64,000 nt of DNA, taken from assembly GCA_035462025.1 (NCBI GenBank), contig DATHUR010000089.1, positions 20,786 through 84,785 of the forward strand, given 5' to 3'. The DNA comes from Egicoccus sp035462025 (GTDB taxonomy: Bacteria > Actinomycetota > Nitriliruptoria > Nitriliruptorales > Nitriliruptoraceae). Position 1 is the stretch's first letter; each line of letters opens with the position of its first letter. Below are positions 33,945 through 42,996 of the stretch, piece after piece. The translations under genes and the position numbers were made by a program. The notes under the pieces were generated by a model. It ran no database searches, was not told where the DNA came from, and saw only the letters and a list, made by a program, of their open reading frames with translations.

Positions 33945-34802
33945 TTACACCGGTTCAGGTGGGTCGCCATCGGGATGCTGCACCAGCACCTGCTCGCCAT
34001 CGCGCACGATCGTCGGCTGGATGCGTCGCTGGTCCACCGCGTCGGCGACCACCGCGGCCCAGGCCTCCTCGACGCTTCCGAGGAGCGCGAGTTGGGCCAG
34101 GTTCCGCCGCGTCGGGAAGATCACGACGGCCTCGCCCCGGCGCTGTGCGGCCACGGCTTCGTCGGGCGTGGTCCAGGTGACCTCGGTGCTCTCGACGTCG
34201 TCGGGCGAGGCGGTCTGGCCGTGCGGGAGGCGGGCCAGGAAGAAGCGGGTGTCGAACCGTCGATGCTGACCCTCGGGTGTGACCCACCAGGAGAACAGCC
34301 GCAGCCGGCGCAGATCGAGCACCAGGGCCTCGTCCTCGAGCCATCCGCGCCAGTCCCATGCCCGTGTGCGATCCGACAGGCGTCGCCTGGCCTCGCGGAA
34401 CGAGGCCGTGCGCAGGTCCTCGTCGGTGATGGGCGTGCCGTCCTCGCGCTCGGCGAGCAGCACGCCGACCTCTTCGAAGGTCTCGCGGACGGCCGCCACC
34501 AGCAGGCCCTGCGCGTCGGCGGCGGATGAAGCCCCCAGGCGCTGCTGCCAGCGGGCGGGGTTGTCGCCGACCCAGCGGGCGGCATCGATGCTCCGGTCGC
34601 TCGCATCGACCTTGCCGCCGGGGAAGACCAGCGCGCCGCCGGCGAAGTCCGCCTCGAGGTGGCGTTCGAGCATCAGTACCTCGAGTTCCCCACTGCGGGC
34701 CCGCTCGCGCACCAGCAGCACGCTGGCGGCGTCGACGGCCGCCGGCGACGCCCCGTCGGTGAGTCGCCCCGCCGCCGTCCGTCGTCCGCCTCGTCCCGCC
34801 AT
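33945..34802 (-). CDS. Nudix hydrolase (NUDT19/Rv3672c-like)
   Basis: A 285-residue Nudix-fold protein. The N-terminal strand and FPGGKVDASDR lead to a long insertion before the Nudix helix AAVRETFEEVGVLLAE (near 103-118), which supplies the REx2EExG metal-binding core. This split box is seen in NUDT7/19-type CoA or nucleoside diphosphatases. The C-terminal half has the RRFDTRFFLARLP strand. Actinobacterial relatives lie near the MBL and crp genes in mycobacteria (Rv3672c), as here. Substrate not determined. Confidence 0.85.
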   Translation of the reverse strand: MAGRGGRRTAAGRLTDGASPAAVDAASVLLVRERARSGELEVLMLERHLEADFAGGALVFPGGKVDASDRSIDAARWVGDNPARWQQRLGASSAADAQGLLVAAVRETFEEVGVLLAEREDGTPITDEDLRTASFREARRRLSDRTRAWDWRGWLEDEALVLDLRRLRLFSWWVTPEGQHRRFDTRFFLARLPHGQTASPDDVESTEVTWTTPDEAVAAQRRGEAVVIFPTRRNLAQLALLGSVEEAWAAVVADAVDQRRIQPTIVRDGEQVLVQHPDGDPPEPV

Positions 34803-35045
34803 GGTCCATCTCCGCCGTCACGGTCGTCCAGGGCGGCGAGTCTGGCACGGCGCGCGCGGAGTGGGCGACCGCCGCGCCACCGACACGGCGAGCGCGCGGT
34901 GTGCGACGATCTGGCCTCGTGATGCAACCAGACGGGGGTCGTCGACGTCCTAGCCGGCAGGTGCCGGCCGGTCACCGGTGGGGAACGTCCCCGGCGCGAG
35001 CGCGCTCGCCTCGAGCCCGGGACCGCAGACAGGAAGTGGGGCAAC

Positions 35046-37499
35046 GTGGCTGGTGGTCCGGACGCGCGCCGTCGGGGGCGGCTGTTGCTCGCGTTCGTCC
35101 TCGCGCTGCTGGCCCTGCTGCCCTCGCCGGTGCTCGCCGCGGACGACGGCCTCGAGCGCATCGACCTCGGCGCGGCGGTGACGGCGGGGTTCGGCCGCGG
35201 CACGGGGGCCGGCGCGTGGACGCTGGTCGAGATCGAGTTCTCGCCGCAGGTACCGATCGCCGGACGGCTCGAGGTCGCGACGATGGGCATGTCCCGCGGC
35301 GGGGCCGCGCTCGAGGTCGAGGTCTCGGCGGGCGCCACCAAGGTCTTCCACCTGTTGCTGCCACCCGCCGACGAGGTGCAGGCCGCCTTCGTCGCCAGCA
35401 ACGGCACCCGGATCGCGTTGCCCCGCCCGCAGTTGGGCGGCAGCGAGGACGTCTTCGTCGGGGGGCTCGGTACGGCCCCCGCGCTGCCCACACCACTCAA
35501 CACCGCCGGGCTCGACCGGGCGATCCGCGGCGTTCCCGTCGACCCGGCCGTCCTCGACCTCGGGCCGCGTGCCCTCGACGCGCTCGACGCCCTGGTCGTC
35601 ACGGCACACGACCTCGCCGGCCTGTCCGCCGGGCAACTCGACGCCGTCGCCGTCGCCGTCGCCACGGGCCTGGACCTCGTCGTGGCCGTCGGTGAGGGCG
35701 ACACGTCGCTCCCGCTGCCCTGGAGTCCACTCACGTCCACGACCGACGCGGCCGACGGCGAGGTCCGCCTGGTCGCAGCGGACGGTGCCTGGGCCGCCTC
35801 CGCTGCCGACCTCGGCGTGCCCGACGGCGACGACGAGGGCACCTGGGTGAGCACCGTTGCCGCCGGACGGGGGCGCGTCATCGCGGTGGCGGGCATGCCC
35901 GGTACCGGCGGGACCGCCGACCGCGCCGAGGTGTGGTCGCAGGTGCTGCAGCCCCGCGCCGACCTCGGGATGCCGCTCGGCTCGTTCGACGAGGGCGACC
36001 TCGGCAACCGACTGTTCGGCGGCGGCTCGTCGCTGCCGGGCGTCGCCGGCGCCGTCGTGTTCCTGGCCCTGTTCCTGCTCCTCGTCGGACCGGTGAACGC
36101 CGTGGTGGTCCGCCGCATCGGCCGCCGTGAGCTCACATGGGTGACCGTGCCGGCCATCACGGTCGTGTTCACCGCGGTGGCCGCCGTCACCGCCGCCGGT
36201 GGTGGACCCACGCCGACCCCGGTCACCCGCGCCGCGTGGTGGTTGGACGGCGTCGGACAGGAGGTGACCGCGCTGAGCGTGCAGGCACCCTCGCGCGGCA
36301 CCCAACAGATCGTCTATCCCGGCCAGCGCGACGGGATGATCGGCTCGTTCTGGACCGAGATGGTGGCGCTGTCGGACTACGACGGCGACGACACCACGTT
36401 CCGGGTCGAGCTCGACGCCCTGCAGACGACGACGGCCGTCGCCTACGGCCCACCACCGGCCCCGGCGCCCGTCGAGGTCCACGCGATCCTCGACGGCAGC
36501 ACGTTGCGGGTCAGCCTGACCAACCGAACCGACAGCGCCCTCGAGAACGTGCAGGTTCGGGTGGCGACGTCGACGACCGAGGTGGATCCGCTGGCGCCCG
36601 GCGAGGAACGCGAGGTGGTCATCGACGACCTCGGCGACACCCTCCCCCGCCCGCCCGGTGACCGCGGCATGCGGATGCTCGGCCGCCCCGTGCCCGCCGC
36701 AGCCGACGCGGAACCCCCGGGACCCGCGGTGGCCGAGCGGCTGCTGGCCTGGAACATGCTCGACCGCTCGCCCGGAGTCGTGTGGGTCACCGCCGCCAGC
36801 CGCGACGACCTTGCACTGACGGTCCCGCGCGTCGGCAGGACGGTGGAGGACCGTGGGGCATTCGTGGCTGTCGGTGTCACGCCCGGCCGCGAAGGCACCA
36901 CGCTGGCCCCACACGCGGTCCGACGTGACCTCGTGCGACGAGGGCTGTGGACGCCGTGGCGACAGCAGCCCCTCGCGGTCGACGGCGAGGCCGAAGCGGT
37001 CCTGCGCTTCCGGCTGCCGGGTCCCGGCGACCTCGGCACGCTCGTCTCGTCCCTCGACGAAGGTGGTGCCGTACGGCCGATGGACATGGGGATGAACGAC
37101 CCCTGGGGCAACGGCTGCTTCGAGGTGGTCGAGGTCGACGCCGAGGGCAACGAGTCCGACCCGGAGGAACGCTGCGGCGACCAGATCGCCTGCCCGCCGA
37201 ACTCGTCCGAGTGCGGCGGCGACGACGTGCGGGTCGAGGCCTGCTTCCCGGACGGGTCCTGCCAGATCGCCGAGCGCATCCGCGACGCCGAGGACGCCCA
37301 GGCGCCACCCGAGTCCGGGTTCGAGATCTTCGACCGGATCGAGCAACGCTGGGTCGCCGCCGACACCGTGTTCGACGACGCGGGCCGCGGCGACCCCGCG
37401 CAGGTCGTCTCGCCACTCGGCGAGGTGCTGGTCCGCGCCCGCAACGTCGGTTCGCTGCCGTTCGGACAACGTGGCATCGGCGCGGAGGGTGTGTCATGA
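35046..37499 (+). CDS. Large exported membrane protein, first gene of the ABC/MoxR operon
   Basis: An 817-residue protein with a signal peptide (about 10-32), a long extracytoplasmic beta-rich region to about 325, two membrane helices at about 331-350 and 365-390, and a second extracytoplasmic part ending in a Cys- and acid-rich segment (about 695-740). No enzyme motif is seen. The layout (extracellular, helical hairpin, extracellular) and its place before an ABC ATPase suggest a transporter partner or envelope sensor. GTG 35046 gives the best signal peptide. The stop overlaps the ATPase start as ATGA. Confidence 0.75.
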   Translation: MAGGPDARRRGRLLLAFVLALLALLPSPVLAADDGLERIDLGAAVTAGFGRGTGAGAWTLVEIEFSPQVPIAGRLEVATMGMSRGGAALEVEVSAGATKVFHLLLPPADEVQAAFVASNGTRIALPRPQLGGSEDVFVGGLGTAPALPTPLNTAGLDRAIRGVPVDPAVLDLGPRALDALDALVVTAHDLAGLSAGQLDAVAVAVATGLDLVVAVGEGDTSLPLPWSPLTSTTDAADGEVRLVAADGAWAASAADLGVPDGDDEGTWVSTVAAGRGRVIAVAGMPGTGGTADRAEVWSQVLQPRADLGMPLGSFDEGDLGNRLFGGGSSLPGVAGAVVFLALFLLLVGPVNAVVVRRIGRRELTWVTVPAITVVFTAVAAVTAAGGGPTPTPVTRAAWWLDGVGQEVTALSVQAPSRGTQQIVYPGQRDGMIGSFWTEMVALSDYDGDDTTFRVELDALQTTTAVAYGPPPAPAPVEVHAILDGSTLRVSLTNRTDSALENVQVRVATSTTEVDPLAPGEEREVVIDDLGDTLPRPPGDRGMRMLGRPVPAAADAEPPGPAVAERLLAWNMLDRSPGVVWVTAASRDDLALTVPRVGRTVEDRGAFVAVGVTPGREGTTLAPHAVRRDLVRRGLWTPWRQQPLAVDGEAEAVLRFRLPGPGDLGTLVSSLDEGGAVRPMDMGMNDPWGNGCFEVVEVDAEGNESDPEERCGDQIACPPNSSECGGDDVRVEACFPDGSCQIAERIRDAEDAQAPPESGFEIFDRIEQRWVAADTVFDDAGRGDPAQVVSPLGEVLVRARNVGSLPFGQRGIGAEGVS

Positions 37500-38482
37500 C
37501 CGACGTCCCCTTCGTCGGCGGGTCGGTCCCGCCACCGCCACCGCCGGCCGCGGCAGTGACCGTGCGCGGGCTTACCAAGCGCTACGGGAGCCTGCACGCG
37601 GTCGACCGGCTCGACCTCGACGTCCCACGGGGCGGGGTCTTCGGCCTGGTCGGGCCGAACGGCGCCGGCAAGACCACGACCATGCTCGCGACCGTGACCC
37701 TGCTGCGGCCCGACGAGGGCACCATCGACGTGCTGGGCCACGACCCGATGACCCAGCCGCGCGAGGTGCGCCGCCGGGTCGGCTACGTCCCCGACACGTT
37801 CGGCCTCTACGACGGCCTGACCTGCGCGGAGTACCTCGACTTCTTCGCCCACGCCTACGAGGTCCCACGCGAGCACCGTGCCGAGCAGGTGAACGCCCTG
37901 CTCGAACTCGTCGAGTTGTCCCACAAGGCCGACACCGACGTGGCCGGGCTGTCGCGCGGCATGCAGCAGCGGTTGTCGCTCGCCCGCGGCCTCGTCCACG
38001 ACCCACCGGTCCTGGTCGCCGACGAGCCAGCCTCCGGACTCGACCCGCGAGCCCGGGTCGAACTGCGCGAGATCGTCAAGGAACTCGCCAAGCAGGGCGT
38101 CACGATCGTGATCAGCTCGCACATCCTCGCCGAGCTCGACGAGCTGTGCGACCGGGTCGCGATCGTCGAGGCCGGCAAGGTGCTCGCGCAGGGCACGGCC
38201 GAGGAGATCCGCGGCGCCGTGCAGTCGGCCCACACCGTCACCGTGCGCGTGCTCGGCGACGACGACGCGCTGGCCAACGCCGCGCAGGTGGCCGGCGCGA
38301 CCGGCGTGCTGGTGGACGTCGTCGAGGGCCGTCTGCGCTGCGAGGTGGCGGGTGGCGAGGAAGCCGCCGCCGACCTGCTCGCCTCCCTGGTCGCCGCCGG
38401 CGTCCGCGTCGCCGACTTCCGCGAGGACCGCGGCGGCCTCGAGCGGCTGTTCCTGTCCGTCACGCAGGGCGTGCAGCGATGA
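37496..38482 (+). CDS. ABC-2 type transporter ATP-binding protein
   Basis: A 328-residue ABC ATPase with Walker A GPNGAGKTTT near 55, signature LSRGMQQRL near 160, Walker B VLVADEPASGLDPR and switch His in ISSHILAEL. A C-terminal extension of about 90 residues is typical of DrrA/CcmA-type exporters. The N-terminus has a run of prolines. It pairs with the permease at 38502. The two genes are joined through an 8-codon mini-ORF rather than by the usual direct overlap. Confidence 0.93.
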   Translation: MTDVPFVGGSVPPPPPPAAAVTVRGLTKRYGSLHAVDRLDLDVPRGGVFGLVGPNGAGKTTTMLATVTLLRPDEGTIDVLGHDPMTQPREVRRRVGYVPDTFGLYDGLTCAEYLDFFAHAYEVPREHRAEQVNALLELVELSHKADTDVAGLSRGMQQRLSLARGLVHDPPVLVADEPASGLDPRARVELREIVKELAKQGVTIVISSHILAELDELCDRVAIVEAGKVLAQGTAEEIRGAVQSAHTVTVRVLGDDDALANAAQVAGATGVLVDVVEGRLRCEVAGGEEAAADLLASLVAAGVRVADFREDRGGLERLFLSVTQGVQR

Positions 38483-38505
38483 CAGACCAAGGGGTGCAGC
38501 GATGA
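38479..38505 (+). CDS. 8-codon mini-ORF linking ATPase and permease genes
   Basis: ATG 38479 overlaps the ATPase stop as ATGA, and the peptide MTDQGVQR ends at TGA 38503-38505, which overlaps the permease start as ATGA. The DNA GTGCAGCGATGA occurs at both junctions, so the mini-ORF looks like a tandem duplication of the ATPase 3' end. It may hand ribosomes on to the permease. Confidence 0.4.
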   Translation: MTDQGVQR

Positions 38506-39482
38506 AGGCGCCGACGTTGAACCCGGTGCTGCGCCGCGAACTGCTCGAGCGGTGGCGTGGCCCGCGGGCCGCGGTCGTGCTGACCGCGTACCTCGGCCTG
38601 CTGGGCGGCATGCTGCTGCTCGCCCGTTGGCTCGCGACCAACTGGCTCGAGCAGCAGGCGGCGAACGGCTGGGCCCCCGTGACGGCCAGCGGACCGGTGC
38701 TCGGCCGGTTCCTGCTCGAGAACCTGCTGGCCGGCGTGCTCGGCCTCGTGCTGTTCGTGGCACCGGGGTACGCGGCGGCGCAACTGGCCGGCGAACGCGA
38801 ACGCCGCACCCTGGGCCTGCTGCGCATCACCCTGCTGCGACCCTGGAACATCGTGCTCGGCAAGCTCGGTGCGGCCTCGGCGTGGACGGTGCTGCTGGTG
38901 CTGGTCACCGCACCCCTGGCGGCGACGGCGTTCGTCCTGGGCGGCGCCACGCTCGGCGACCTCGTGCGCGGCCTGCTGGTCGTGCTGGTGGTCGCGGTGT
39001 GCATCGCGGCGATGGCGATCGGGATCTCGGCCCGTACCCGCCGGACCACCGGCGCGGTCGTGCTGACCTACGGGCTGGTGCTGTTCCTGGTGATCGGGAC
39101 CCTGATCGCGTCGTTCGCCGAGTTCGCCGCCCGGGACTTCTCGATGGGCGACGACCAGCGGCCGGTCGCCATGTACGCCAATCCGTTCTACGCACTGGCC
39201 GACGCGACCGGGGCGTCGACCCGGTCGACGTTCAGCGGCGGGCTGCCGTCCGTGCTGACCCCGTTCGCGGCGGCCCTGCCCGGCAGCAACACCTTCGTCG
39301 CCATGGACCCGATGCCGATGCCGCTCGGGGGCTTCGGTCTCGCCGAGCCCGGCCGCGGCGCCGAGGACGGGCCGATGGCGGTGTGGCCGGTGACCCTGGC
39401 GGTGTACGTGCTGTTCGGATTCCTCGGGTTGTTGCTGGCCACCCGCTCGCTGGGGCCGCGTGACGGCGTACGGGAGACCTGA
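38502..39482 (+). CDS. ABC-2 type transporter permease
   Basis: A 326-residue membrane protein with about six helices: near 23-43, 65-88, 108-135, 140-165, 175-200 and 300-320. The cytoplasmic loop RERRTLGLLRITLLRPWNIVLGKL (about 98-122) is characteristic of ABC-2 permeases. It forms an exporter with the ATPase upstream. An extracellular region of about 80 residues lies between helices 5 and 6. The substrate is unknown; linkage to MoxR/VWA genes suggests assembly of an envelope structure. Confidence 0.87.
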   Translation: MKAPTLNPVLRRELLERWRGPRAAVVLTAYLGLLGGMLLLARWLATNWLEQQAANGWAPVTASGPVLGRFLLENLLAGVLGLVLFVAPGYAAAQLAGERERRTLGLLRITLLRPWNIVLGKLGAASAWTVLLVLVTAPLAATAFVLGGATLGDLVRGLLVVLVVAVCIAAMAIGISARTRRTTGAVVLTYGLVLFLVIGTLIASFAEFAARDFSMGDDQRPVAMYANPFYALADATGASTRSTFSGGLPSVLTPFAAALPGSNTFVAMDPMPMPLGGFGLAEPGRGAEDGPMAVWPVTLAVYVLFGFLGLLLATRSLGPRDGVRET

Positions 39483-39483
39483 C

Positions 39484-41091
39484 GTGAGCGCCGCAACCGA
39501 CGTCGACACCGAGGTCCTGCCCGTGCCGCGCACGCCCGGACTGGACGGGCTGGTCGCACGCGGCCGCCGCCGGATCCGGCGTGTCCGGCTGGTCGACCGG
39601 ATCGGGCCGGCGGTGACGGTCGGCGCCGGCATCGCACTCGTGTGGCTGGTCGCGTCCCGTCTGGTGCTGCTGCCGACCGTGACCCCCTGGGTTCTGGCCG
39701 GGTGCGGCGCGTCGGTCACCGCCGTGCTCGCCCACGCGGTCCTGCGCCGCGTCCCGGCCCCGTTGTCGGCCGCGGCGGTCGACGGGCTGCTGGGGGCGAA
39801 GGACCGCTACCGCACGGCGCTGGAACTGCGTGGGCGGGCCGTGGCCGACGGCGGGATCGCCGGTCTGTCGCGGCGCCAACTGGTCGAGGCCGACGCGGCG
39901 GCCGCGGGCGTGCGCGCGCTGCCGCCGGCCCATCGCCCGTCGGGTCGGTGGCTCGCGGCGGCGCTCGTGCTGATCCTGGCGGTGGTCGCGCTGGCCGCCG
40001 CCCCCGATCCCCATGCCGACGAACGGCGCCGCCGTGCCGACGAGGCGGCCGCCGTCGAGCGCGCAGGCGAGGACCTCGAGCGTGCCGCCGACGAGCTGGC
40101 CGAGCTGGGCGAGCCGGGCGCCGCGGCGGCCGAACGCCTGCGCGAGGTCGCCGAACAACTCGAGGGGCGCACGCTCGAACAGGCGCTCGAGGAACTGGCG
40201 GCCGCCCGCGGCGAGCTGGCCCGGGAACTGGACCCCGACCGCAACGGCCAGCGAGCGGCGCTGGACGGCCTGGCCCGGGAGCTCGGGCGCGAACCGCTCG
40301 CGCCGGGCGACTCGGTGCGGGCCCAGCTCGACGCGCTGGCCGGTGCGCTCGCGGCGGGCGACGTGCCCGACCCCGCAGCGCTGGCCGAGCGGCTGCGGTC
40401 GCTGGCCGAGGCGATCGCCGGCGGTCAGCCCGAGATCGCCGAGGCCTTCCAGGACGCGGCCGAGGCGCTGGCCGCGGGCGAGCTCGGTGCGGCCGCCGGG
40501 GCCATGTCCTCCGCGTCGGGCGCCGTGGGTTCGGCCGTCGCGTCGGCCGCGGGCCAGGGCGCCCTCGAGGCGACCGATGGCGTGCTCGGCGAGGCGCAGG
40601 GCGACCTGCGCGACACGGCCCGGGGCCAGGGCCAGGGCCAGGGGCAAGGCGAAGGACAAGGCGAGGGCCAGGGGCAAGGGCAAGGGCAAGGGCAAGGGCA
40701 AGGCCAGGGGCAAGGGCAGGGCCAGGCCGGGCAGGGCGGCGGCGGCCAGGGTGCCCAACCGGGTGACGGCAACACCGGGAGCGGTTCGGTGCAGGATCCC
40801 ACCGGCGAGGGCGCCCAGGGCCAGGGCCCCGAGCACGACACCGTGTTCGCCCCGCCGCGCATCGGCGGCGACGAGGACGAGTGGTACCTCGGCGGCCAGG
40901 ACTCCGGGCAGGGGCCAGATGCCCAGGTCGGCCGCGGGCTCGGTGCTGGCGACGTCAACGACGCGCTGGTGCCCTACACCGACGTGTTGGGGACCTACCG
41001 CGACATCGCGACGCGCACGATCGAGCGGCCCGGCTTCCCCGTTGGCCGCCGCGACCTCGTGCGCGACTATTTCGACCAACTCGCGCGCTGA
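39484..41091 (+). CDS. Membrane protein with coiled coil and Gly-Gln repeat tail
   Basis: A 535-residue protein with two helices at about 43-85, a third at about 158-178, a long Ala/Glu/Arg-rich coiled coil (about 183-370), a nearly pure Gly-Gln/Gly-Glu tract (about 379-420) and a C-terminal conserved block (VPYTDVLGTYRDIATRTIERPGFP). The ending resembles DUF4129 or VWA-operon scaffold proteins. GTG 39484 follows directly on the permease stop, in the same operon as the MoxR ATPase. A scaffold for the VWA proteins is plausible. Confidence 0.75.
   Translation: MSAATDVDTEVLPVPRTPGLDGLVARGRRRIRRVRLVDRIGPAVTVGAGIALVWLVASRLVLLPTVTPWVLAGCGASVTAVLAHAVLRRVPAPLSAAAVDGLLGAKDRYRTALELRGRAVADGGIAGLSRRQLVEADAAAAGVRALPPAHRPSGRWLAAALVLILAVVALAAAPDPHADERRRRADEAAAVERAGEDLERAADELAELGEPGAAAAERLREVAEQLEGRTLEQALEELAAARGELARELDPDRNGQRAALDGLARELGREPLAPGDSVRAQLDALAGALAAGDVPDPAALAERLRSLAEAIAGGQPEIAEAFQDAAEALAAGELGAAAGAMSSASGAVGSAVASAAGQGALEATDGVLGEAQGDLRDTARGQGQGQGQGEGQGEGQGQGQGQGQGQGQGQGQGQAGQGGGGQGAQPGDGNTGSGSVQDPTGEGAQGQGPEHDTVFAPPRIGGDEDEWYLGGQDSGQGPDAQVGRGLGAGDVNDALVPYTDVLGTYRDIATRTIERPGFPVGRRDLVRDYFDQLAR
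40621..40740 (+). repeat. Gly-Gln coding repeat
   Basis: Roughly 120 bp of GGCCAG, GGGCAA and GGCGAA-type hexamers in frame, giving about 20 Gly-Gln or Gly-Glu pairs. Mixed synonymous codons show that the protein repeat is kept, not just the DNA. Confidence 0.85.
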
Positions 41092-41104
41092 GCAGGAGCG
41101 TCAC

Positions 41105-42093
<989 letters not shown>

Positions 42094-42094
<1 letters not shown>

Positions 42095-42996
42095 TGCTCC
42101 TCACGCCGGAACTCGCCGCACAGCTGGGACGCCACCAGCTCGTGCCGCGCCGGCGTGTCCGCGGCCGGTTCGTCGGCGGCCACCGCTCCAGCCGGCTCGG
42201 CGCATCGGTCGAGTTCGCCGACGTGCGCGAGTACGTCGCCGGGGACGACCCGCGACGGATCGACCTGTCCGCCTCGCGACGTCACGGCCGGCTCCAGGTG
42301 ACGCTGACCGAGGCCGAGGACGACGCCTCCGCCCAGGTGGTCGTCGACCGATCGGCGTCGATGCGCGGCCGGAAACGGCGCGTCGCGGACCAGGTCGCGG
42401 CCGGCCTGTCGGTCCTCGGGGCGCGTGACGGCGTCCGCCTGTGGCTGGTGGACCACGACCGTGACCACGAGCGCGACCGGATCGGCGGCGGCTGGGCGCG
42501 AGGCAGCGGGGCGCTGGCCCACGCGGGCCTGCTGCTCGCGCGATCCGACGCCGACGAGGTGGGCCCGGATGAGGACGACGCCGCGCCCGCCGGGCGGCCC
42601 GATCTCACGCTCGCCGTCGGCCGGGCCGTTCGCGCCGCCGCCCGCGGGCCCCTGGTGCTGGTCAGCGACCTGCTCTACGACGGGTGGGACGCGACCGTGC
42701 GCTCGCTCGGGGCCGGCAACCGCGACGTGCTGGTGCTGCAGGTCCTCGACGTCGACGAACTGCGGCCTCACCTGGTCGACGACGTCCGCCTGGTCGACGC
42801 CGAGACCGGCCACGAGATCGAGGTCGGCGGCGACGACCACACGACGGCCGCGTACGCGGCGGCCCTGCACGACCATCTCGCGGCGGTCGAGCAGGCGTGC
42901 CTGTCGATCGGTGCGGCGCATCTCGTCGTCCCGACCGACACCGACCTGACCCGCCTGTTCCTGGCCCAGCTCCCCGCGCTCGGGCTGGTGGCGTGA
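42094..42996 (+). CDS. DUF58 protein, MoxR partner
   Basis: A 300-residue protein with the DUF58 signature FADVREYVAGDDPRRIDLSASRRHGRLQV (about 47-75) followed by a degenerate VWA-like fold (VVVDRSASMRGRKRR). No membrane segments, unlike many DUF58 proteins. DUF58 proteins are encoded next to moxR in most bacteria; the family lacks a defined biochemistry. The start overlaps the MoxR stop, and the stop overlaps the next gene, both as TGATG. Confidence 0.9.
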
